Origin: Paenibacillus arenilitoris
GTDB taxonomy: Bacteria > Bacillota > Bacilli > Paenibacillales > Paenibacillaceae
Assembly: GCF_014705655.1 (NCBI RefSeq)
Contig: NZ_JACXIY010000005.1
Location: forward strand, 1-64,000
Reading direction: 5' to 3'
DNA: 64,000 bases
The translations under genes and the position numbers were made by a program. The number at the start of each line of letters is the position of its first letter. Within the stretch, counting starts at the first letter, position 1. Below, piece by piece: positions 27,030 to 36,600 of this stretch. The notes beneath the pieces were generated by a model. The model had not been told where the DNA came from. It was given only the letters and a program-made list of their open reading frames with translations, and searched no databases.

Positions 27030-27763
27030 GCGGACGTAGCGGTCGCCGCGTTGTCCTGCGGACCGAGCTCAGCCTCCGCGCCGCCGGACGGGCTTTGCCG
27101 TCCGGCTTCCATTTCCTCGCGGATCAGCTGCCATTGCTCGCGGCTGGCGCGGATCATCGCGGCGTCGACGATTTTCTTGTCGTTCACGATGCGCGAGAAC
27201 CAGCGAACCGCTTCGCTCGGCTCCCCGACTCTCCGGTACAGCTCCCCGATCAAGTACATGAGCTTCGCGTTGTTGAGCTCGACGCCTTCCGCTTCGTAGA
27301 CGCGTATGTAAGCTTGCAGCGCAAATCGCAAAAACCTTTGTTCCTCCTGCTCGTTCGACTCGTACCGGTACAGCCACGCGATATGATGCAAAATGCCGGC
27401 GAGTACGCGGTCCTTCTCCCCCACCGCCTGCGCCGAGAGCAGCGCCAGCTTGTAGCAGGCCATCGCCGACTGCGCGCTCCGCTCGCCGGTGTAATCCTGC
27501 GTCTCCCACCTGGAACCGATGCGATCGAGGTACTGCTTCTTCTGCGTGTCGTTCAACCGCTCCAGACCGTTCTCGGTCGATGCATAGCCGCAATTCGGGC
27601 AAACCCGGACGACGTAGAAGTCGGGATTGACCTCCGCCTTGTAATAGCCGCAAAAGTCGGTATCCGTCTTCGTCGCCCGCTTGAAGCTCGGCCTGACCCG
27701 CGAAGTCGCATACCGGGTTTCGCAGCAAATGCATGTCATCTTCGATTGGTAGAGCGGTTCCAT
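27026..27763 (-). CDS. DUF2225 family protein
   Basis: 245 residues from the ATG at 27763, 10 nt after AGGAGA; a GTG at 27772 lies too close to it. The N-terminal zinc-ribbon-like part has MTCICCETRY and, 40 residues later, VCPNCGYAS. The C-terminal half is TPR-like helices (ACYKLALLSAQAVGEKDRVLAGILHHIAWLYRYE...). This is the DUF2225 layout common in Bacillota. The function is unknown. It follows the globin gene almost without gap. Confidence 0.85.
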   Translation of the reverse strand: MEPLYQSKMTCICCETRYATSRVRPSFKRATKTDTDFCGYYKAEVNPDFYVVRVCPNCGYASTENGLERLNDTQKKQYLDRIGSRWETQDYTGERSAQSAMACYKLALLSAQAVGEKDRVLAGILHHIAWLYRYESNEQEEQRFLRFALQAYIRVYEAEGVELNNAKLMYLIGELYRRVGEPSEAVRWFSRIVNDKKIVDAAMIRASREQWQLIREEMEAGRQSPSGGAEAELGPQDNAATATSA

Positions 27764-27768
27764 ATCGA

Positions 27769-28158
27769 TCACGTCTCCTCTTCGGTCGTGTTAACAAAGT
27801 GGTGGGCGGGTCCGGATAACCGGTCGATGACAATCTCTTGCAGCCGCTCGTCGATTCCGACTTCCCGCAGCGCCCTCCGCATGCAATCGAGCCAAGCCTC
27901 CGCACGCTCCGGCGTAATCGGAAAAGGCAAATGCCTCGCCCGCATCATGGGATGCCCGTACCGGTCGGAATAAAGCATGGGACCGCCGAAAAATTGGGTC
28001 AAAAACAAATACTGCTTCTCTTTGACCGGGTCTATGTCTTCCGGAAATAGCGGCCCCAGAAGCGGATGAGCTTGTACCTTCGGATAAAAAGCGTCTACGA
28101 TTAGTCTTAAAGTCTCATGTCCTCCGATTGCTTCATAAAGGCTTATATTCCTATTCAT
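27769..28158 (-). CDS. Truncated hemoglobin (group II, YjbI-like)
   Basis: 129 residues from the ATG at 28158; a TTG at 28164 or an ATG at 28170 are alternatives. SLYEAIGGHETLRLIVDAFYPKVQAHPLLGPLFPEDI is the group II globin N-terminus. YLFLTQFFGGPMLYSDRYGHPMMRARHLPFPI carries the proximal-side region with its His. In B. subtilis the homologue binds oxygen and protects against peroxide and NO; it is near spx/yjbH there. Here it is joined to a DUF2225 gene. The oxygen/NO role is inferred from the family. Confidence 0.92.
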   Translation of the reverse strand: MNRNISLYEAIGGHETLRLIVDAFYPKVQAHPLLGPLFPEDIDPVKEKQYLFLTQFFGGPMLYSDRYGHPMMRARHLPFPITPERAEAWLDCMRRALREVGIDERLQEIVIDRLSGPAHHFVNTTEEET

Positions 28159-28222
28159 CGTCAAAGTCATCTCCGTTTTGTAGGTATTTAGAATTATATC
28201 ACAAAAAAGATCGCCCAAGTGA

Positions 28223-28253
28223 CAAAAAAAAGCCCGCAGCTTGACGTGCGGGC
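28223..28253 (-). terminator. Terminator of the small membrane-peptide gene
   Basis: Arms GCCCGCA and TGCGGGC around a short loop are followed on the minus strand by seven T. It separates the small gene at 28279 from the globin gene downstream. Confidence 0.8.
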
Positions 28254-28278
28254 CTCATTGCTTCGCGGGTACTGCTCC

Positions 28279-28371
28279 TTAACCTTCGTAGTCTTCTTCA
28301 CCAGGTGCCGCAAGAGATTCTCGAATGACATAGACAAACGCACAGACCAGAATGCCGGCAATAATACTCAT
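28279..28371 (-). CDS. Very small membrane protein (30 residues)
   Basis: An open frame encodes MSIIAGILVCAFVYVIRES and then LAAPGEEDYEG. It has one hydrophobic helix and an acidic tail. GGAG lies 8 nt before this ATG; an in-frame ATG two codons earlier is too close. Its own terminator follows 26 bp after the stop, which supports a real transcript. It is divergent from ylbJ. I recognise no characterised family. Confidence 0.55.
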   Translation of the reverse strand: MSIIAGILVCAFVYVIRESLAAPGEEDYEG

Positions 28372-28567
28372 GCTCATCACTCCAACCGTTCAAAGGTAAT
28401 TCTATTGTACCATAAAAAATGCAGGAATCCAGTGTTTTTGCAAGCGTTTTCTTTAAACTTGTCCATCTATTTTTGCCAAGCTTAGGGATGGATGCCCGCG
28501 CGCCGTCATATAAGTGTAGGAGGGGTTGTACGCCGCCCCGATTATTTACGTCGTTCGCAGGTCCAAT

Positions 28568-29668
28568 ATGCCAAAGGAGGCGGTCGTTCTGCTGCGCGCG
28601 TTCGTTCATCCGTTAGCCCTTACCGCGTTCGGCGCATTCGCCGTCGTGCTGTTAATGGCCGTCTATCCGGCAGAGACGCTCAGCTCCTCGCTGCGGGGGC
28701 TTTCGATCTGGTGGGAGGTGCTGTTCCCCGCCCTGTTCCCCTTCTTCGTTATTTCGGAGCTGCTTCTCGGCTTCGGCATCGTGCATTTCTTCGGCAAGCT
28801 GCTCGACCCGCTGATGCGGCCGCTGTTCGGTCTTCCCGGCATCGGCGGCTTCGTCGTGACGATGGGCTACATATCCGGCTATCCGGTCGGGGCGAGGCTT
28901 ACCGCCCAGCTGTGGGAGCAGCGGCTTGTAACCAGGACCGAGGGCGAGCGGCTTGTCGCCTTCACGACGACTTCCGATCCGATCTTCCTGATCGGCGCCG
29001 TATCCGTCGGGTTCTTTCAAAATGCCGCCCTCGCCCCGCTGCTTGCCGCCGCCCATTACGGCGGCGGGCTGCTTATCGGCTTCCTCATGCGGTTCCATGA
29101 CCGGCGGGCCGCCGGTTCGTCGCGAGAGAGAGGCCAAGCGCAAGACGGCAGGGCGAGAATGCGCCGCCCTTCCCGCATCGCCGAAGCGCTTAAGGCGATG
29201 CATGAGGCCAGACTCCTCGACGGCCGCGATCTGGGCAAGCTGGTGCAGGACTCCGTGCAGTCGGCGCTTAAGCTGATGATCGTCGTCGGCGGTCTCGTCG
29301 TTTTCTTCTCGGTCGTCATGGAGATGCTGACCCATGCGGGCGTCGTCGAGCTGCTCGCCGAAGCGGTGCGGGCGATATTCGGTCTCGTCGGCCTGCCGTG
29401 GCAGCTCGCGGACGCAGGCGTCTACGGCTTATTCGAGGTTACGCTCGGTTCGCGAGCGGCGGGCACGGCAGGCACGGGCCTTATGCACCAAGCCGGTATC
29501 GCCGCCTGGGTGCTTTCCTGGGGCGGCCTGTCGGTGCACGCGCAGGTAGCGAGCCTTCTCAGCCGGACCGACTTGCGCTACCGGCCTTTCATCCTCGCCA
29601 GAATGGTTCACGGATTCGTCGCCGTCGCCTTGGTCTACCTGCTTTGGGGATGGCTGGGACCTCGCTAA
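28568..29668 (+). CDS. ylbJ: Sporulation integral membrane protein YlbJ
   Basis: About 366 residues with eight or more membrane helices. LSIWWEVLFPALFPFFVISELLLGFGIVHF, GYISGYPVGARLTAQLWEQ and FTTTSDPIFLIGAVSVGFF are YlbJ/NupC-gate-type blocks, and the C-terminal half repeats the gate fold. In Bacillus, YlbJ is expressed under sigma-E and needed for heat-resistant spores. The AAAGGAGG that should drive translation lies just after the ATG at 28568, so a CTG at 28589 may be the real start. NAD kinase follows. Confidence 0.9.
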   Translation: MPKEAVVLLRAFVHPLALTAFGAFAVVLLMAVYPAETLSSSLRGLSIWWEVLFPALFPFFVISELLLGFGIVHFFGKLLDPLMRPLFGLPGIGGFVVTMGYISGYPVGARLTAQLWEQRLVTRTEGERLVAFTTTSDPIFLIGAVSVGFFQNAALAPLLAAAHYGGGLLIGFLMRFHDRRAAGSSRERGQAQDGRARMRRPSRIAEALKAMHEARLLDGRDLGKLVQDSVQSALKLMIVVGGLVVFFSVVMEMLTHAGVVELLAEAVRAIFGLVGLPWQLADAGVYGLFEVTLGSRAAGTAGTGLMHQAGIAAWVLSWGGLSVHAQVASLLSRTDLRYRPFILARMVHGFVAVALVYLLWGWLGPR

Positions 29669-29765
29669 GAGGACCAAAGAAGCAGACCTGCGCCGCGGCT
29701 CATTGAATTCAAGGACAATTTCCTTTAATATCTTAGGTATTAACCGTTCGGAAGGAGATTTATCT

Positions 29766-30563
29766 TTGAAATACGCGGTAATCGACCGGGGCGATCCGTT
29801 ATCCAAATCGTTGGCGGAGAAATTTCACGCCTTAGTTGCAGAGCATGACTTCAAACGTAACGAAGAAGCGCCGGAGATGGTCATCTCCATCGGCGGAGAC
29901 GGCACGCTGCTGCAAGCTTTCCACACGTATGTCGACCAAATAACGGATGTCGCCTTCGTCGGCATCCATACGGGCCATCTCGGCTTCTACGCGGACTGGC
30001 AGGCCGACGAGCTGGAGGAGCTCGTAGCCGTGATGACCAAGGAATCGCCGCGAATCGTCAGATATCCGCTGGCGGAGATCGAGCTGGAGACGCCGGCGGA
30101 GTCCCGCCATTACTTGTCCCTGAACGAATTCACGATAAAAGGAGTCGACGGCACGCTCGTCGCCCAAATCAACATTAACGACGAGATGTTCGAAATGTTC
30201 CGCGGCGACGGCATCGTCATTTCGACCCCTTCGGGAAGCACCGCATACAACAAAAGCTTGGGCGGCGCCGTCGTTCACCCTTCGATCGACTGCCTGCAGA
30301 TCGCGGAGATCGCTTCGATCAACAACCGGGTATATCGCACCCTCGGCTCCTCGGTGCTGCTTCCCCAGCATCACCACTGCGACATTCTTTCGAAGAAGGA
30401 GCAGCGGATTCAGCTGACGATCGACCATGTCAGCATAATGCGCACCGACATTCAATCGATACGCTGCAGCGTATCGAGCCGCAAGGTCAGCTTCGCCCGC
30501 TATCGCCCGTTCACCTTCTGGAACCGGGTACGGGAAGCGTTTCTCGGCTACGACGCCAAATAA
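29766..30563 (+). CDS. nadK: NAD kinase
   Basis: 265 residues from a TTG at 29766, preceded by GGAAGGAGA. The substrate motif VISIGGDGTLLQAFH (GGDG), NEFTIKG and DGIVISTPSGSTAYNKSLGGAVVHP are diagnostic. It phosphorylates NAD to NADP. The same frame is open 63 nt upstream, but no ribosome site lies there. The length equals that of the Bacillus enzyme. Confidence 0.96.
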   Translation: MKYAVIDRGDPLSKSLAEKFHALVAEHDFKRNEEAPEMVISIGGDGTLLQAFHTYVDQITDVAFVGIHTGHLGFYADWQADELEELVAVMTKESPRIVRYPLAEIELETPAESRHYLSLNEFTIKGVDGTLVAQININDEMFEMFRGDGIVISTPSGSTAYNKSLGGAVVHPSIDCLQIAEIASINNRVYRTLGSSVLLPQHHHCDILSKKEQRIQLTIDHVSIMRTDIQSIRCSVSSRKVSFARYRPFTFWNRVREAFLGYDAK

Positions 30564-30569
30564 GGCAAA

Positions 30570-30607
30570 AGACGCCGAACGATCCGTCAGGATCGCTCGG
30601 CGTCTTT
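30570..30607. terminator. Terminator of nadK overlapping the 3' end of yutD
   Basis: AAGACGCCGA..GATCC pairs with GGATC..TCGGCGTCTT and a T-rich tail follows on the plus strand. The last codons of yutD (KKDAERS) are read from this same hairpin on the other strand. Confidence 0.8.
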
Positions 30608-31309
30608 CTTATTCGGGCGGGCAGGGTCCGCGGACGCCGCCGCGGTCTCGCTGGCCGCGATCCGAAACGGCTTCTTGCCGCGGTGGTCGTTCCCCCGGTA
30701 AGGTTTGCGCTGATGGGAATCGCGCCTTCCGCTTCGGTGCTCATTGTTCGAACGGCCTTCTCCGTCGCCGGCATGGTCGCCCCCGCGCGGTTCGCCGCCG
30801 CCGCGGTTCGATCCGCCGTGGCGATGCTCGCCGCGATGGCCGCGATGATGCCTGCTATGCGAAGGCGATGGCGCTTGCTCTCTTGCGACGGCCGATTCCG
30901 CCTCGGCAACTTCTTCCGCTTCGGCCGCAGCGGTCAGGCTGCCTTCAGCCGCCGCGAGCAGATCGGTCGCCTCCGGCTTCGGCCGGCCGTCTCCTTCGTC
31001 CAGATCGTAATCCTCCGGCTCCTTCCTCGCGTTCTGCGATTTCTCCAACACGAAGTAGGCGCAGCCGAAGTTGCAATATTCGTTAATATAATCCGGCATG
31101 TACGAGAAGCTGCTGTCCTTCGTCGCCTTCTGGTGGTTATCCCGGAAGAAGCCCTTCAGCCTCAGCTGGTTATAACCCCAATCGCCGACGATGAAATCGT
31201 ACCGCTCCAGCACCTCGCTGTAACGGTCGCGGAACGCCTCGGCGTTCCAGCCGTTCCGGTTCTCGTGCAGCAGCTCGTAACTTTTGCCGCCGATATGAAT
31301 CAAACCCAT
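30587..31309 (-). CDS. yutD: YutD family protein with His/Arg/Gly-rich tail
   Basis: 240 residues. The first 95 (ELLHENRNGWNAEAFRDRYSEVLERYDFIVGDWGYNQLRLKGFF...YINEYCNFGCAYFVLEK) are the YutD domain, which is the full protein in B. subtilis (about 100 residues). After an acidic segment and an Ala/Glu helix there is a low-complexity tail rich in His, Arg, Gly and Ser (residues about 150-225). The tail resembles disordered nucleic-acid-binding RGG regions. The YutD function is unknown. The gene precedes lipA's end by 27 bp on the same strand, so the two probably share a transcript. Confidence 0.88.
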   Translation of the reverse strand: MGLIHIGGKSYELLHENRNGWNAEAFRDRYSEVLERYDFIVGDWGYNQLRLKGFFRDNHQKATKDSSFSYMPDYINEYCNFGCAYFVLEKSQNARKEPEDYDLDEGDGRPKPEATDLLAAAEGSLTAAAEAEEVAEAESAVAREQAPSPSHSRHHRGHRGEHRHGGSNRGGGEPRGGDHAGDGEGRSNNEHRSGRRDSHQRKPYRGNDHRGKKPFRIAASETAAASADPARPNKKDAERS

Positions 31310-31336
31310 GTTCTACACCTCATCCTAGTGCGTCGG

Positions 31337-32266
31337 TTACATGCCGCTCGAGCAGGCGCCGGCGGATACCGCGCCTCCGGCTTCCGCTGCGATGGCCGCG
31401 TGCGCCGAATCGGTCTGCTCGTGCGCGTGGTAAGAGCTGCGGACCAGCGGGCCGGATTCAACGTGCCGGAAGCCCCGCTTCAGTCCTTCTTCCTTCAGTT
31501 TCGCGAATTCGTCGGGATGTACGTACCTCACGATCGGCAAATGGTTCGGCGTCGGCTGCAAATATTGGCCGAGCGTCAAAATGTTCACGTCTACCGCCCG
31601 CAAATCGTCCATCGCCTGCAAAATTTCGTCGTATTCCTCGCCGACGCCGAGCATAATGCTCGATTTCGTCGGAATTTTCGGCTTCATCGCTTTGGCGCGC
31701 GCCAGAAGCTCGATCGAGCGCTTGTATTTCGCCCTTGCGCGGACGCGATTCGATAGACGCTCGACCGTCTCGATATTATGGTTCAGGATGTCCGGATTCG
31801 CGTCCATAACGGTCTGCAGCGCTTCCTCGTTGCCGAGGAAATCCGGAATGAGCACCTCGACGCGGCAGAACGGCAGCCGCTTGCGGATCGCGCGGATGGT
31901 CGCCGCGAAGATCGAAGCGCCTCCGTCCTTCAAATCGTCGCGCGCCACGGAAGTGACGACGCAGTGCTGAAGCCCCATCTGCTCGGCGGCTTCCGCCACG
32001 CGTTCCGGCTCTTCCAAGTCCAGCTCGGTCGGCATGCCCGTCTTGACGGCGCAGAACCGGCATGCCCGCGTGCAAATATCGCCCAAAATCATGAACGTGG
32101 CGGTGCGGTTCGCCCAGCATTCGTAAATGTTCGGGCAGCGCGCTTCCTCGCAGACGGTGTGCAGCGTCTTCGTGCGCATCATTTCTTTGATCTCGGCATA
32201 GTTGCCGTCCGTTGTCAATTTTATGCGAAGCCAATCCGGCTTTTTTAGCTTTTCCTGCTGCTTCAT
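31337..32266 (-). CDS. lipA: Lipoyl synthase
   Basis: 309 residues. The first iron-sulfur cluster motif is [14 protein letters not shown], and the radical-SAM motif is [37 protein letters not shown] near the C-terminus is conserved in LipA. It inserts two sulfur atoms into octanoyl groups of lipoyl-dependent enzymes. The C-terminal 25 residues (Ala-rich, ending ACSSGM) are variable. The neighbours yutD and the M23 peptidase match the Bacillus order lipA-yunA(lytH)-yunB region. Confidence 0.97.
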   Translation of the reverse strand: MKQQEKLKKPDWLRIKLTTDGNYAEIKEMMRTKTLHTVCEEARCPNIYECWANRTATFMILGDICTRACRFCAVKTGMPTELDLEEPERVAEAAEQMGLQHCVVTSVARDDLKDGGASIFAATIRAIRKRLPFCRVEVLIPDFLGNEEALQTVMDANPDILNHNIETVERLSNRVRARAKYKRSIELLARAKAMKPKIPTKSSIMLGVGEEYDEILQAMDDLRAVDVNILTLGQYLQPTPNHLPIVRYVHPDEFAKLKEEGLKRGFRHVESGPLVRSSYHAHEQTDSAHAAIAAEAGGAVSAGACSSGM

Positions 32267-32318
32267 GAGGCATTACCTGCTTTCACGTTCATTTATGAAT
32301 CTTGCCACTCCTGGGCTT

Positions 32319-32327
32319 ATTATAACA
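32319..32327 (-). promoter_or_regulatory. Extended -10 element of lipA
   Basis: TGTTATAAT read on the minus strand is an extended -10 hexamer 53 bp before the lipA start. No good -35 is seen. Confidence 0.5.
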
Positions 32328-32448
32328 TGTTTCGGCTGGAAATAGCACTTTCTTAGGAATACGATTCCAATCGCCCGTTTCGGATAAAAACCAATGATTT
32401 GCAAAACCTATCGCTATAACCGCCATGGCTTTTGAAAGGGTGATGCGA

Positions 32449-33495
32449 TTGAAACTGACGACTATTGCGGCGACGATTGCCGCGGCCTCCCTGCTTCTCG
32501 CCTCTCCCGCCGGCACCGCGCTTGCGAGCAGCCGCGCGCCGAAGACGGAAGCGGCAGCCGGGCCGGCGGCCGCGAAGCCGAATCCGCTCGCGGAGCAAAA
32601 AAAACTGTACGACAAGCTGAGCGCCGTAACGGATATTCCGTGGCACTGGATCGCGGCGATCGATCAATACGAGCGCTCGATGTCCAGGGCGAAGCCGAAG
32701 GCCAGGCCAGCGCTCGGCAGCACCGTCGGCGTGTTCATCGATCAAGAGAAATGGGCGGGCCCGCTTAATCCAGACGCGGAGGACAGCATGCCCGCTTCGA
32801 TCCGCTGGTTCAACGGCATCGGACGCGACGGGGACGGCAACGGACAGGCGGAGCGCACGAACGATTTCGACCTGCTCTACTCGCTTGTAAGCCGCATCGC
32901 GTCCTATGGCGTATCGGACGACGATTTCTCGATCGGGCTTTGGGAATACTACCAGAACAGCCGGGCGGTTCAGCGCATTCAGCAATTTTCCCGCATCTAC
33001 GCCGCATTCGGCGAGCTCGACCTGTTCGAGCATGCATTCCCCGTGCCGCTATCCGCGAATTACGCTTACCGCAGCACTTGGGGAACGGGGCGCAGCTGGG
33101 GCGGCCGCCGCATCCACGAAGGGACGGATATTTTCGCGGGCCACGGCGTTCCCGTCCGGAGCACCTGCTACGGCATCGTCGAAGTGAAGGGCTGGAATCC
33201 GTACGGAGGCTGGCGGATCGGCATTCGCGATTTGAATAACTTCTACCACTATTACGCCCACATGTCCGGTTACGATAAGACGGTCGGTATCGGCGACGTC
33301 GTGAAGCCCGGTCAAGTCGTCGGCTGGGTCGGCAGCTCCGGCTACGGCAAGCCGGGGACGCAGGGGAAGTTCCCTCCCCATCTGCATTATGGCGTCTACA
33401 GCGACCGCGGGCTGATCGAATGGTCCTTCGACCCTTTCCCGATGCTGAAGCGATGGGAGCAGGAGGAGCGAAAGCGGCTCCGTGCCAAAAAATAA
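32449..33495 (+). CDS. Secreted M23-family metallopeptidase (LytH/YunA-like)
   Basis: 348 residues from the TTG at 32449, which lies 8 nt after GAAAGGG; an ATG at 32443 is in frame. A signal peptide with an Ala-Leu-Ala-Ser site is followed by a domain of about 170 residues and the M23 catalytic domain. Zinc ligands are in GRRIHEGTDIFAGHG (HxxxD) and PPHLHYGVY (HxH). It is placed between lipA and yunB as is the sporulation endopeptidase LytH in Bacillus, which shapes spore cortex. This suggests a role in the cell wall or cortex. The large S-layer gene follows after a terminator. Confidence 0.9.
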   Translation: MKLTTIAATIAAASLLLASPAGTALASSRAPKTEAAAGPAAAKPNPLAEQKKLYDKLSAVTDIPWHWIAAIDQYERSMSRAKPKARPALGSTVGVFIDQEKWAGPLNPDAEDSMPASIRWFNGIGRDGDGNGQAERTNDFDLLYSLVSRIASYGVSDDDFSIGLWEYYQNSRAVQRIQQFSRIYAAFGELDLFEHAFPVPLSANYAYRSTWGTGRSWGGRRIHEGTDIFAGHGVPVRSTCYGIVEVKGWNPYGGWRIGIRDLNNFYHYYAHMSGYDKTVGIGDVVKPGQVVGWVGSSGYGKPGTQGKFPPHLHYGVYSDRGLIEWSFDPFPMLKRWEQEERKRLRAKK

Positions 33496-33503
33496 CCAAA
33501 CAA

Positions 33504-33549
33504 AACGACTTTACCGCCCGCTTTCGCGGATCCGGTAAAGTCGTTTTTT
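33504..33549 (+). terminator. Terminator of the M23 peptidase gene
   Basis: AACGACTTTACC and GGTAAAGTCGTT form a perfect stem around a GC-rich loop and are followed by eight T. Confidence 0.88.
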
Positions 33550-33676
33550 TTGTTCCTTTACAATATTTTATCGTGCAGTTTACCGGGATCGTACACAATT
33601 TTGGTAATTTATTTTGAACGTGTTAACCGATCTCGCTGTTGGTTAACGCTAATTCGAAAACGGGAGGCAAGCGGAA

Positions 33677-36600
33677 GTGCGAAGCAGGATGAAAATGATT
33701 GTTGGTCTGTTGTTGTTTTGTATGCTTTTTTCCCCGATATCAGGCGTAGCGGCCGTCGCGGAAGAGCTGCAATCCGGAGAGCCGTCAGGAAGCTTGGAAA
33801 CGGTATCGGCCGGAGCGTCCATAGCGGGCGAAGGAGGAGGTGAGGCCGCGCATGCGCCCCGGATTCTCATAACGGAGCTTTTACCCCATCCGAATGGCGA
33901 TCCCCGCAAAGGCAGCGGAAATCAGTACGAATTTTTGGAGCTGTACAATCATTCGGACGACATGCTCGATTTGTTCGGCTATACGTTGTGGTATTTGTAT
34001 CCGAACGCGACCGCCCCGAAGAAATGGGTCATCCCGGTACATACGCAAATCGAGCCGAGAAGCGCGGCGATCCTTTGGTTTGCCAAGGAAGCGATCGCGG
34101 ACGGTTACGGCACCGCCAGCGACTTTAACCAGTTTTTCGGCACGGTGCTGCCAGAGAGCGATATCATCCAATACGATAATAGAAACACGACCGATTTCAA
34201 CTTGCCGAACGCCGAGAACCGCGGACTCGGACTATCGAGCCCCGAACAGCCGGATGCCATGATCGTGCAAGCCTGGTACGATTCCAAAACGGCGAGCAGC
34301 CCCGACAGGGCCGTAAACGATGTCCGCAACTCGGTCGTCCGTTATTCCTATCCGGAGGACGGCAATACGATGCGGCGCCTCGATACGCGCCCCTATCCGA
34401 ATCCGGGCGTCATCGACCCCGGTCAAGTACCGGCAGCGGACGTCGGGGGAGCCCCGGTCATCGACCACACCCCCGTCCCTTCGGTGAACGTTGGAGAGGA
34501 TCTCGCGATCTCCGCGAGCGTGACGGATCCGGACGGCGACCCGCTGAATGTCGTTCTGCAATACAAGGCGGAAGCTGGCGGCAATTACAGCCAGGCGCCT
34601 ATGACGGTTGCCGGCAGCGTCTACGCTTACGCCATTCCGTCCGATGCCATTACCGGCAGCAAAGTTTACTACCGGATCGCGGCGGGCGACGGCGTGCATC
34701 AGACGGTATCCGCGGAATACGAAACGATCGTGAGCGGCCGGCCGGCCGCGCAGGCGCCGCGCATTCTCATCACGGAGCTTCTGCCCCATCCGTTTGCCGA
34801 TTACCGGACAGGCGGAGGCAACCAGTACGAATTCGCGGAGCTGTACAACAATTCCGATGAAACGCTCAATCTTAAAGATTACACCTTATGGTACTTGTAT
34901 CCGGGCGGAGGTACGCCGAAGAAGTGGAAAATACCGCAGGATACGGCGATCGAGCCTTATTCGGCGGCCGTTATCTGGTTCGCCAAGGAAGCGGTCACGG
35001 CCGGCTTCACGACAACCGCGGATTTCAATACCCACTTCAACACGTCACTGACGGACGAAGATATCGTTTTCTATAACAATGCGGCTTCCAGCGACTTCAA
35101 TCTGCCGAACGCGACGCATCGCGGACTCGGCCTGTCGAGCGCCGGGCAGCCGAACGATCTGATCGTGGAAGCCTGGTACGACTCCACAAGTCCGGGCAGC
35201 CCGGACCGGATGGCGGCCGAGGTTCGCAATACGGTCATCCGCTTCGCTACTCCGGCGGAAGGCAGGACGATGCAGCGTATCGGCACCCGGCTGTATGCCA
35301 ATCCGGGCAGCATCGATCCCGGCCAGGTTCCCGCGGCAGCGGGAGTTGACGCGGTTGCGCCGACGCTGACGCACGATCAGCCGGCTTACAACATCGCCAA
35401 GAATGAGCCGTATACCGTTACGGTGACGAGCGACGAGCCGCTGAACGCAAGCAAATCGAAGATCGTCTACGGACGGATCGACAGCGGCGAGGGCGCATTC
35501 GCCGATAGCGCGTCCTTGCGGCTGGTGTCCGAACAAGGAGATTCCTATGTGTATGAAGGCGCGTTAACCATAGCCGAGACCGGCAACTACAGGTACATGA
35601 TCGAGGCGGAGGACGAAAGCGGGCATTCGACGCGTCTGCCGTACAATTCGCTTGGCGCCCCGCTTACGGTTAACGATTCCGTTCGCCAAGCCGTACTGCC
35701 CGAAATCGGGCTCTCCGTCGAGGAAGGGGCGATGGTTCGCGGCACCGCGAGCCTGTATGCGCATGCCGGCGATGCCGGAGCGGAGGTCGAGGTTGCGTTC
35801 GGCGGTACGCCGCTTTCCCTGAGGCGCGCGCTGCCCGGCTCCGTTCAATTCGGGCTGCAGGGCAAGGGGATCGACCAAATTTACCAGTCTTCCCTGAGCG
35901 CGATCAAGCCTGACGGCGAGATGAACTATTTTGCGCGACTGCTTCCGAAGTATGTCGAAGGCGCCTGGACGCTGGAAGAGATGGATCCGTCCTATTTCGT
36001 AGCCGACAATATCGTGTCCGTTCACGCGGGCAACGAGAACGCGCCGTACGACGTGGAGTCGCACGACAAGTTCTACGGCATTAACAATCACGATGATTTT
36101 GACGTTAAAAACATCCATCTGGCACTCCCGGACGGAACGCTGGTCAAACCGGATTTCATGGTGAACTATTCCGGCGAGCGCAACGCAACCCAGTCTCCTT
36201 ATCTTGAAAATGCGTACTTCGCGATCGGGGACGGCAACGCCCAGAAGGCGCTCATCAGCGAATTCCATTTCCCGATTCCGGACGGTAAATACACGTCCAA
36301 ATATGCGGAAATCGATACGACGGGCTATGCCGACGGCAGCTATCCGGTCGCGATGAAGATCGGGCAAAATCCGATCGAAACGGTACAGGTGACGGTCGAC
36401 AACACGGCGCCCGTCTTGCAAGGCATCCGAATCGGGGATGGGCAATGGCTGACGGACGGCATGAAGCTGAAAGGAACCGTCCGGCTGGAAGCGGAGGTGT
36501 CGGACAACCTGACCGGCATCGCTTCGGTCGAAGCCTCGCTGGACGGACAAAGCATCGTTCTCCCTTATGAGACGTCCTCGGTCGCGCTTGCGCCGGGCAA

